The notes under the pieces: model-generated
What the model saw: only the letters and a program-made list of their open reading frames with translations
Database searches by the model: none
What the model was told of the DNA's origin: nothing
Origin: JBEIUO01 sp964549785
Lineage (GTDB): Bacteria; Planctomycetota; Phycisphaerae; Phycisphaerales; UBA1924
Length of the DNA stretch: 10,389 bases
Assembly (NCBI GenBank): GCA_964549785.1
Contig: CAZJXA010000109.1
Span: 1-10,389, forward strand
Direction of reading: 5' to 3'
Made by a program: the position numbers and the translations under genes
Part shown: piece by piece, positions 1 through 6,316 of the stretch
Position numbering within the stretch: the first letter of the stretch is position 1
How the letters are laid out: every line of letters begins with the position of its first letter

Positions 1-133
1 GGAGATTGCGCTTTGGGGCGTGCCGGTGGCGGAGCGCGCGGGCGGGCGATTGGGGCGATGCCGCTGGTCTGACCCGGCTGGGTGTTCGCGCTTGCGAACC
101 GTGGGCGGGAGGCAAGCGAAACGTCCCTCCCCC

Positions 134-171
134 GCCGCGAGGCGCGGCATCCCCTCCGCAGAGCGGAGGGG
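134..171. repeat. Two adjacent perfect hairpins
   Basis: The first inverted repeat is GCCGCG (134-139) with CGCGGC (143-148) around a 3-base loop. The second is CCCCTCCGC (151-159) with GCGGAGGGG (163-171) around the loop AGA, a 9-bp perfect stem. Neither is followed by a T-run on either strand, so an intrinsic terminator of the standard type is not supported. They could be a palindromic intergenic repeat or a T-less transcription end for a gene to the left. Confidence 0.5.
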
Positions 172-248
172 GATTCGGGGAGAAGAAGGTGACGTGGTCG
201 GAGTCGGCGATTCCGATGGCCGGACCGGAGAAGCCTTAGGCGGAGTCC

Positions 249-284
249 GCAGAGGGAGAGCGGAGAAGCAGAGAATTCAGAAGA
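249..284. repeat. Degenerate purine-rich short repeat
   Basis: The motif GCRGAGR recurs at 249-255, 260-266 and 268-274 with spacing of 11 and 8 bases, followed by a more decayed unit near 276-284. On the minus strand it reads as repeated TCTCTGC/TCTCCGC words. It lies in non-coding sequence and appears to be low-complexity or a decayed dispersed repeat; no coding role is visible. Confidence 0.35.
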
Positions 285-345
285 CAGGGTTGGGAATGTC
301 GGCTTTCGCCTCCGCCTTCGCCCGCTCCGCCTGAACCGAAACCGC

Positions 346-361
346 TAGGGTGCCCGCCCTA
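346..361 (-). terminator. Weak inverted repeat just after the TerC-PGPGW gene
   Basis: TAGGG (346-350) pairs with CCCTA (357-361) around a 6-base loop, beginning 8 bases past the TGA stop at 369-371 of the minus-strand gene. The position suits a transcription end, but the stem is only 5 bp and no U-tract follows, so this is a low-confidence call. Confidence 0.2.
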
Positions 362-368
362 CAGCCCC

Positions 369-1814
369 TCAAGAGTCTTGCTTGGCGGCCTTTTCGCTTT
401 CGGTTTTCTCGTCGGGGACAGGCGGCTTGCCGTACGCGGCGCGCCACGTGGTGAACGCCCATAACCCGACAAAGGCCAGCACCGGGGACGCTGCCAGAAA
501 GACCTTCCGCGTGGGCCAGGACCCGAACCAGCACACCGCCGCGAGCCCGCCCAAGGTCAGCAGCACCACCGGAATCACCAGATGGGGGCGCGGCTTCTTG
601 GCCAAGATGCGCTGCGCGCTGTTGGCAAACGTCTGTGCATGCCCGGTGTAGCGAGCCAGCAAGCGACGCGCCCACAAAAACTCGGTCGCGAGGAACGCCA
701 GACCCAGGGGGATCACCACGATCGCCGGACCCGGGGCCACGATCATGATGACGCCGATGATAACCGTGGTGACGCCCAACACCAGCACGATTATCTTGCG
801 GGCCTGCTTAAGGGTGAACCGCGCGAGCCGCTCCGCGTCTGGTCCCAGGGGCGAGACGTGAGCCGGCTCGGGCCGCTGACCGAAGCGGGCCGCGAGCAAG
901 AGCCCGAGAGCGGCGGCGGCCGCGATCACGATCAGAAACACCTCGGGAGCGAGCCGTTGCTCGCTAGGGAGCGAGACGGCCACCGCGCAGTGTCCGAGGA
1001 TGAGTGCCAACCCCACTTTCAAGTACTTGATTGACGGCCGTTGGTCCCGGATGGCAAAGAACAGCGATCTCTGTACGAGCAGCCCGAATCCATTGGCCGC
1101 GAAAATGATCAGCGGCTCACGCGTGACCGCGAACGCCGCCGGAACCGTATCCAACGAGAAGATCAGGTCGGCGGATTCAAGCAGCACCAGCGCGATCAGG
1201 AGCGGCGTGAAGGCCGTGCGTCCCTTCTTGGTCGTCAGCAGCGAAGCCCCGTCGCCGGTGCCGCTTTCCGGGACGAAGCGCCGCAGCAACCTCACCACCG
1301 GGCTTTTCTGGGGGTCCGCGTTCTCGCTGCGTATAAGCAGCATCCGCAGGGCGGCGAGAATCAGCAGACCGGCCAGAAAATACGACGCCGCGGGCGTGAG
1401 CCGAGTGAAGAGCGTGAGCGAAAGAATCAGCCCGCCTTGGAGTGCCAGGGCCGCGAAAAACCCATAGAAAAGAACCCGCCGTTCCAGTTCTTTCGGCAAC
1501 CGCAGGTGGTCGAAGACGACCGCGAACACGAACACAATGTCGAGGTCGAGCACGAGGTCGAGCAGCAGCGTCGAAACGAACTCGAGGGAGACTCGCTTCG
1601 CGTCCGCCGCCGGGAAGAACCCGTGGAACCAACCGTCGCGAGCGGCCAACCACAACCCTAAGTTGAAGGCGACCGCCACCAGAAGATAAAACGACGTCCA
1701 GCCCCACGCTGCCGCGGGCCTCGTTGCCTCGTCTCCCTTGCGGTTAAAGAACCACAGGTCGAGCGATGCGAGCACAACAAGGATGCCGATGACGCAGAGC
1801 CAGGCGGTAATCAT
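369..1814 (-). CDS. Divergent TerC-family membrane protein fused to a PGPGW-type domain
   Basis: Predicted polytopic inner-membrane protein of 481 residues. Residues 1-310 are a TerC-family (PF03741) module; members are linked to tellurite resistance and Mn(II) export. Motif 1, usually SxDNxF, reads DLDIVF at 90-95: the Asp at 92 is kept but the Ser and Asn positions are Asp and Ile. Motif 2 keeps the acidic residues (ESAD at 213-216, D222 and P225) but differs from the usual ETTD...DSIP. After a soluble linker (about 310-340), residues 341-390 resemble the PGPGW transmembrane family (PF09656): APGP at 360-363, then IPLGLAFLATEF and WARRLL; the final Gly-Trp of the name motif is replaced by Ala-Ile. 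Two more hydrophobic segments (about 411-430 and 438-456) precede a charged tail. The start is 57 bases after the stop of the upstream TerC gene, suggesting an operon. No clear Shine-Dalgarno. Substrate is unknown. Confidence 0.85.
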   Translation of the reverse strand: MITAWLCVIGILVVLASLDLWFFNRKGDEATRPAAAWGWTSFYLLVAVAFNLGLWLAARDGWFHGFFPAADAKRVSLEFVSTLLLDLVLDLDIVFVFAVVFDHLRLPKELERRVLFYGFFAALALQGGLILSLTLFTRLTPAASYFLAGLLILAALRMLLIRSENADPQKSPVVRLLRRFVPESGTGDGASLLTTKKGRTAFTPLLIALVLLESADLIFSLDTVPAAFAVTREPLIIFAANGFGLLVQRSLFFAIRDQRPSIKYLKVGLALILGHCAVAVSLPSEQRLAPEVFLIVIAAAAALGLLLAARFGQRPEPAHVSPLGPDAERLARFTLKQARKIIVLVLGVTTVIIGVIMIVAPGPAIVVIPLGLAFLATEFLWARRLLARYTGHAQTFANSAQRILAKKPRPHLVIPVVLLTLGGLAAVCWFGSWPTRKVFLAASPVLAFVGLWAFTTWRAAYGKPPVPDEKTESEKAAKQDS

Positions 1815-1871
1815 GAGGCTTGATCACGCCGTTGTGCGGGGGCCCGGTCACGGAGAACGACGTTGCCGGGA

Positions 1872-2981
1872 TTACTCACCCGGGGGGCTCCTCGCCTCTG
1901 GAGGAGCAGACGGGCCCGACGAGGAGACGAGCGAACTCCCGACGCCCACCACCAGCGCCGCCACGATAACGGCCAGCGACACCGGCCCGGAAATCTCGAT
2001 ATGAAAGTATTCGAGCAACATCTTGACGCCGACGAACGCGAGGATGAACGCGAGGCTGAACTTCAGATGCTCGAACTTCCCCATGAGCCCGGCCAAGGCG
2101 AAGTAGAGCGACCTCAAGCCAAGGATCGCAAAGACGTTGGACGTGAAGACGAGGAACGGGTCGCGGGTAATCGAAAATATCGCGGGGATCGAATCGACCG
2201 CGAACACCACGTCCGTCGTTTCAACAACCAGGAGCACCAAGAAGAGCGGCGTCGCGGCGGTTTTGGTCACACCACCGATCGTCTCCCGCACGAAGAATCG
2301 TTGCTCCCGGTAGTCCTTGGTGACAGGGAACATCCGCCGGGCCAGCCGGACGGCGATGTTGTTCTCGGGGGAAACGTCGGCGTCGGTCTTGGAGAAAAGG
2401 ATTTTGAACGCCGTGAAGATCAGGAACCCGCCGAAAATGTACAAGACCCAGTGAAACCGGGTCACGAGCGCCGTCCCCGCGCCGATCATCGCGCCACGCA
2501 TCACCAGCGCGCCCAGAATTCCCCAGAACAGCACCCGGTGCTGGAACTGCGGCGGCACCTTGAAGTGCCCGAAAACGAGGGCAATCACGAAGATGTTGTC
2601 CATGCTGAGCGAGTACTCGACCAGCCACCCGGTCAGAAACTGCACCGAAGCGGTGCGACCGGGCCGGGCCTCGGCGATCGCGGCGGGATTGTCCGGGGGC
2701 GGCACCCACGTCGCGAGGTCCGGTTTCTCACCCTTGATCTTGTCGATCTCGAAAGCGCGTATCTCGTTGACGAACGCCGTCCCGTAGCCGAGCACATTCT
2801 TCTGGTAGATGTAGTAGACCGCGATCGTAAAGAGCAAGGCGAGGACGACGCACACGCCGGTCCAACGCAGCGCCTCCGCAGTCTTGACGACGTGTGCTTT
2901 GCGATTGAACAAGCCCAGATCGAGCGCGAGCATCGCAAGCACGAATACGATAAATGCTACCCACAGCCACACGTGCGTCAT
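1872..2981 (-). CDS. TerC-family integral membrane protein (Alx/YegH-like, likely metal homeostasis)
   Basis: Protein of 369 residues with the full set of TerC (PF03741) motifs: SMDNIF at 126-131, ETTD at 254-257, VDSIPAIF at 262-269, and the SNVFAILGLRSLYF region at 281-294. TerC proteins are multi-pass inner-membrane proteins; characterised ones (Alx, YkoY/YceF-type) influence Mn(II) export and metalation of exported enzymes, so a metal-transport role is likely but the metal is not proven here. Hydrophobic segments begin at about residues 5, 40, 113, 149, 177, 243, 276, 307 and 332. A soluble loop of roughly 50 residues (about 61-112) between the second segment and motif 1 is longer than I expect for the family. 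I chose the ATG at 2979-2981; an in-frame ATG 43 codons upstream gives an uncharged-to-Cys/Pro-rich leader that does not look like TerC, while MTHVWLWVAF begins directly with the usual first helix. No strong Shine-Dalgarno is visible at either start. Confidence 0.92.
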   Translation of the reverse strand: MTHVWLWVAFIVFVLAMLALDLGLFNRKAHVVKTAEALRWTGVCVVLALLFTIAVYYIYQKNVLGYGTAFVNEIRAFEIDKIKGEKPDLATWVPPPDNPAAIAEARPGRTASVQFLTGWLVEYSLSMDNIFVIALVFGHFKVPPQFQHRVLFWGILGALVMRGAMIGAGTALVTRFHWVLYIFGGFLIFTAFKILFSKTDADVSPENNIAVRLARRMFPVTKDYREQRFFVRETIGGVTKTAATPLFLVLLVVETTDVVFAVDSIPAIFSITRDPFLVFTSNVFAILGLRSLYFALAGLMGKFEHLKFSLAFILAFVGVKMLLEYFHIEISGPVSLAVIVAALVVGVGSSLVSSSGPSAPPEARSPPGE

Positions 2982-3209
2982 AAGGCGTTGAGCGTAGGGA
3001 AGAACCTCCCAATTGTCCGCACGACCCGCCGCACTCGACCACCCTGCCGGACAACACGCCGGGGCCGCACGGGCCGGGGTTTCCGGCGCAGCGAAAAACT
3101 GCGGCCACACTCTGCACCAGTTCGATGACCACGACCAGACGAGCTCTCTTGGTGCCGTGCGAGGTTGCGTAACGCCGCGCCCAGGGCGAGGCTTCCGGCC
3201 GCGCGGCGC
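2982..3209 (-). other. Spacer between the M61 peptidase gene and the TerC pair
   Basis: This 228-base minus-strand gap could hold a TerC promoter or leader. It contains a 10-bp palindrome (3198-3207, GCCGCGCGGC) just past the peptidase stop. I looked for the conserved G-rich and GCAGACC-like core of the yybP-ykoY Mn(II) riboswitch, which often precedes TerC genes, and did not see it. No convincing -10/-35 pair is visible. Confidence 0.4.
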
Positions 3210-5189
3210 TCAAAAGCGGGGCTTTCGGGCCGGTTCGGTTTTCGGCTCGGCCGCCGCAGGACCGGGCGCGTCATCCGGTTTAGATGGGGCCGCGTCGGTC
3301 CCGTCGCCGCCCGGCCAGGCTTGCCCAAGCCAAGAGGTATATATGGTCTTCTGCTCGTCGCTTGCGCCATCCACACGCTTGATCGACCACTTTTCCTGGG
3401 CCCGCATCTCCGGCCTGATCTCGATCGTGCGGATCGCATCGCGGCGGAACACCAGCAGCGTTGCGGCTTCGTCAACGCCCAACCCCTGGAGGTGGGTATC
3501 GAGATCCGCGGCCCGCAGCCTTCGCCCGTTGAGGGCCATGACCTGGTCGTCGACCATCACGCCGGCCTTCGAGGCGGGACCATCGGACTGGACGGCGCTG
3601 ACGACCGCGACGGTCTCGACGTCCTTGAGGGTGAGCCCGAGAAACGGCGTCTTGGCCGGCGTTGCATCCTCGCCGTCGATATCCGGGGCCTTCTGCCGCA
3701 TGAGTTCCAGGCCCGCCGCGGCGAGGGCGATGTCAACATCCAGTTCTTCCGTTCCCGAGACATACTTGGAGAAAAACTCTTCGTACGATCCCTTGCCGAT
3801 CTCCGCCAAGATCGCCTTCAGATCATCGGTGGAGTACGCCGGACCCGACAGCGGGTAGCGTTCGTACAACATTTTCATCACTGAGTCGAGCGATCGCTTA
3901 TTTCCCGTGCGCTTCCGCAACTCCATGTCCAGCAGGAAGTTGACCAGTTCGCCTTTGCTGTAGAACGAGACTGTCGAGTTCGCGCTGTCGGGTGTGGCCC
4001 GGTTGAACTTGATCCACGCATCGAAACTCGATTCTTCGAGCGATTGCACCAGGCGGCCCGGACGATTGGCCTCGGACCGCATGTTCTCGGCCAGGGATTC
4101 CAGATATTCATCTGGCTTTGTCAGTCCCGCCCGCACCAACAGCAGCGTGTCGTAATAGGTGGTTGTCCCTTCCGCCACCCACAACAACTTGGTGTAATTC
4201 TCGCGGAGGTAGTCGTACGGCTTCAATCCTTCCGGACGGAACTGCTTGACATTCCATGTGTGGAAAAGTTCGTGGCACGCCAGGCCCAGAAAATTCCGGT
4301 ACCGGCCTTTGTCCGTGAAGTTATCCGGCTTGGTCTGGATGATCGTTGAATTCACATGCTCGGTGCCTCCGCCCATCCCGGCCCCGATATGAGTGAGAAA
4401 CACATACCGCGTGTACGGAAAGGCGCCGAAAAGATCGTGCTGAACCTTGGTGAACTTCGCGAAATCGGCCAACATCTGGTCCCGCGTCACGACCGCGTTG
4501 ACAGGGAAGGAGCCCCAGATCACGATTTCGTGCGGAACCCCTTCGACCTCGTACCGGAGTACCTCGTGCTCGCCGATCTCCAGCGGCGAATCGACCAGCG
4601 TGTCGTAATCCGGCGCGATCAAGATGTTCGGGACCGATGGAGACCGTTCAAGCCCCGTTGCAATTTCCCAGCCTTTCGGCGCGTTCACCACTACCTCGAT
4701 CGGTGCCGCTCGCAACTCGTGAACAAACAGGAAGACCGTTGATCCGCTCAGGAACGCGTGCGTGTCGTCGATGTGCCGAGTGCGGTTGTTGAGCGCGTTC
4801 GCGTACAGGGTGTACTTGATTCTGACCACCGAGTTCCGGCCGGTCGTCACTCGCCAGCTCGATTTCGCCACCTTTTCTATCGGGAGTTTCTTGCCCTTCC
4901 CGTCGGTGGCCGCCATCGTCCGGATGGTGCCCGCTGGTTCCAAAACCTCGTACCGGCCCGGCCTCCAGACCGGCAGGTGGACATCAAGCGATTCGCCCGT
5001 CCAGCCGCGGACCGTCATCGTGATGTCGCACGTCTGAGTCGCCGGGTTCTCGATGTCGATCAAGTATTCGATCCGGCCCGCTTTTCTTGGCTCCGAAGGC
5101 TCCCGACCGGCCGGGGTCTGCCCGATTGCCACTCCTGCCGCACAGCACGCGAGCGCGAAACAAAGCACGAAAAAATGAAGCATGGGCAT
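3210..5189 (-). CDS. Exported M61-family glycyl aminopeptidase-type metallopeptidase with PDZ domain
   Basis: Predicted secreted or periplasmic zinc peptidase of 659 residues. The first 23 residues form a hydrophobic signal peptide, probably cut near AIG-Q. Residues about 38-210 are the beta-rich M61 N-terminal domain. The catalytic M61 domain (PF05299) carries HELFH at 306-310 (H306 and H310 bind zinc, E307 is the catalytic acid/base), the family-typical TWN directly after, and the third zinc ligand E340 in WVAEGTTTYY. GGGTEHVNST at 273-282 is also typical. A PDZ domain occupies about 515-592 (FLGLTL at its start, then GPASKAGVMVDDQVMALNG). The last 35 residues are a Pro/Ala/Lys-rich disordered tail. 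The M61 family releases N-terminal Gly or Ala from peptides; the true substrate is unknown. An alternative ATG lies two codons downstream. It diverges from the nitrilase-type gene with 170 bases between starts and lies upstream of the TerC pair on the same strand. Confidence 0.93.
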   Translation of the reverse strand: MPMLHFFVLCFALACCAAGVAIGQTPAGREPSEPRKAGRIEYLIDIENPATQTCDITMTVRGWTGESLDVHLPVWRPGRYEVLEPAGTIRTMAATDGKGKKLPIEKVAKSSWRVTTGRNSVVRIKYTLYANALNNRTRHIDDTHAFLSGSTVFLFVHELRAAPIEVVVNAPKGWEIATGLERSPSVPNILIAPDYDTLVDSPLEIGEHEVLRYEVEGVPHEIVIWGSFPVNAVVTRDQMLADFAKFTKVQHDLFGAFPYTRYVFLTHIGAGMGGGTEHVNSTIIQTKPDNFTDKGRYRNFLGLACHELFHTWNVKQFRPEGLKPYDYLRENYTKLLWVAEGTTTYYDTLLLVRAGLTKPDEYLESLAENMRSEANRPGRLVQSLEESSFDAWIKFNRATPDSANSTVSFYSKGELVNFLLDMELRKRTGNKRSLDSVMKMLYERYPLSGPAYSTDDLKAILAEIGKGSYEEFFSKYVSGTEELDVDIALAAAGLELMRQKAPDIDGEDATPAKTPFLGLTLKDVETVAVVSAVQSDGPASKAGVMVDDQVMALNGRRLRAADLDTHLQGLGVDEAATLLVFRRDAIRTIEIRPEMRAQEKWSIKRVDGASDEQKTIYTSWLGQAWPGGDGTDAAPSKPDDAPGPAAAEPKTEPARKPRF

Positions 5190-5359
5190 GGTGAGGGGGA
5201 ATCCTTGTCGGGGCCGTGTCGGTCGTGGTGTCTTGGTAGTTTATCTGCCGAAACGTGGGCGGTGAGAGCCGCGACTGCCTGATGCCTTGATGCCGCGGGC
5301 GCGGATGCCTTCCTTGTCGATCGAGACTCCTGCTTCGGTCCTCGGAGTACCCTCGTCCC
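5190..5359. promoter_or_regulatory. Divergent intergenic region, peptidase / amidohydrolase
   Basis: The two genes are read outward from this 170-base gap, so both promoters should lie here or overlap the gene starts. An AT-rich island at 5237-5246 is the only candidate -10 zone and has no matching -35. The word GATGCC occurs three times at 5281, 5289 and 5304. A GGAG at 5344-5347 sits 12 bases before the ATG of the plus-strand gene, a long but possible Shine-Dalgarno spacing. No operator can be named. Confidence 0.45.
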
Positions 5360-6274
5360 ATGAGCCGCATTGTCCGCGCCGCCCTCGTGCAATCCGCATG
5401 CACCCTCTCCGCCGAGCAGCCCGAACACCTGCTGAAACGTCACATGATCGACAAGGCGGTCGGGGCGATCGAGCACGCCGCATCGCAGGGGGCAGCGATT
5501 GTCTGCCTTCAGGAACTCTTCAATGGCCCGTACTTCGCGGCGGAGCAGAACCCGCGCTGGTATGACTTCGCCGAACCCATCGCCGACCGCAACGGTGACC
5601 TGGGCCCCACGATCGCCGCCATCGCTTCCGTAGCCCGCCACCGAAAAATCGCGGTTGTGGCCCCGATTATGGAATGCATCATGCCGGGTGTTTGCTTCAA
5701 CTCCGCCGCCGTCATCGACGCTTCCGGAACAGTGGTGGGGGTGTACCGCAAGAATCACCTTCCGCACTGCGAGCCAGGCTTCTGGGAAAAGTTCTACTTC
5801 ACCCCCGGCAACCTCGGTTACCCGGTCTTTGACCTGGGCTTCGCGAAGGTCGGCGTCTATCTCTGCTACGACCGCCACTTCCCCGAAGGGGCCCGACAAC
5901 TCGGGCTCAACGGGGCCGAGATCGTCTTTAACCCCAGCGCCACCGTCGCGGGCCTCAGCGAATACCTCTGGAAGATCGAGCAGCCCGCCCACGCGGTAGC
6001 GAACCAGTACTTTGTCGGTGCCATCAACCGGGTCGGCTTTGAAGCCCCTTGGAACATCGGCGAGTTCTACGGCCAGTCCTACTTTTGCGACCCACGCGGC
6101 CAGGTGATCGCCCAGGCCTCCCGCACCCACGACGAAGTTCTGATCGCCGACCTGAACCTCGACGACATCTTGCAAGTGCGGAAAGTCTGGCAGTTCTACC
6201 GCGATCGACGGCCGGAGACATATGACAGTGGGTACGCGGAAGCGTCTCAATCGTCGCGTCAGCACCGCCGATAA
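5360..6274 (+). CDS. Nitrilase-superfamily amidohydrolase, probable beta-ureidopropionase
   Basis: Cytosolic carbon-nitrogen hydrolase of 304 residues. The catalytic triad is visible: E52 in QELF, K131 in YRKNHLP, and nucleophile C169 in YLCYDRHFPEG. The stretch after the cysteine (GLNGAEIVFNPSATV at 182-196, then GLSE, W, YFVGAINRVG at 217-226, and FYGQSYF) closely follows what I recall of eukaryotic beta-ureidopropionase rather than N-carbamoylputrescine amidase. It would hydrolyse N-carbamoyl-beta-alanine (or the beta-aminoisobutyrate analogue) to the beta-amino acid, CO2 and ammonia, the third step of reductive pyrimidine catabolism. N-carbamoylputrescine amidase or another N-carbamoyl amidohydrolase remains possible. 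The aminotransferase gene starts 42 bases downstream on the same strand, which fits use of the released amine. No dihydropyrimidinase or dihydropyrimidine dehydrogenase gene is in the window. The C-terminal 15 residues are polar and likely disordered. Confidence 0.85.
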   Translation: MSRIVRAALVQSACTLSAEQPEHLLKRHMIDKAVGAIEHAASQGAAIVCLQELFNGPYFAAEQNPRWYDFAEPIADRNGDLGPTIAAIASVARHRKIAVVAPIMECIMPGVCFNSAAVIDASGTVVGVYRKNHLPHCEPGFWEKFYFTPGNLGYPVFDLGFAKVGVYLCYDRHFPEGARQLGLNGAEIVFNPSATVAGLSEYLWKIEQPAHAVANQYFVGAINRVGFEAPWNIGEFYGQSYFCDPRGQVIAQASRTHDEVLIADLNLDDILQVRKVWQFYRDRRPETYDSGYAEASQSSRQHRR

Positions 6275-6316
6275 TCTCGTCACACCTACGATACCGCGAC
6301 CCGGAGACCCGATCGA

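Larger units (their letters stand above)
1..368. other. Intergenic region without a supportable gene; repeat-rich
   Basis: No reading frame here gives a protein I recognise. One plus-strand frame runs from the window edge to a TGA at 70-72 and could be the last 23 codons of a gene lying to the left, but its residues (mostly Gly, Ala and Arg) are not diagnostic. The stretch contains two adjacent perfect hairpins (134-148 and 151-171), a purine-rich degenerate repeat (about 249-284), and a short inverted repeat just past the stop codon of the minus-strand gene (346-361). It looks like untranslated spacer downstream of the TerC operon. Confidence 0.6.

Noticed and set aside
1..72. C-terminal fragment of a plus-strand gene ending at TGA 70-72
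   Set aside because: Only 23 codons of low-complexity Gly/Ala/Arg are visible, which cannot be told from a chance open frame.
1887..1907. 7-bp inverted repeat near the end of the canonical TerC gene
   Set aside because: It lies in the coding sequence of the Ser/Pro/Glu-rich tail, has a 7-base loop and no T-run; likely a by-product of codon composition.
2982..3110. N-terminal extension of the canonical TerC protein by 43 residues
   Set aside because: The added residues are Ala/Pro/Cys-rich and precede a start that begins directly with the usual first transmembrane helix of the family.
1863..3128. Long plus-strand open frame opposite the canonical TerC gene
   Set aside because: Its translation is rich in Arg, Glu, His and Asp with no family motif, as expected from the antisense of a GC-rich membrane-protein gene whose minus-strand frame has full TerC motifs.
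2982..3209. yybP-ykoY manganese riboswitch upstream of the TerC genes
   Set aside because: Expected from known TerC regulation, but the conserved core words are not visible in this interval. A covariance-model search (Rfam yybP-ykoY) would settle it.
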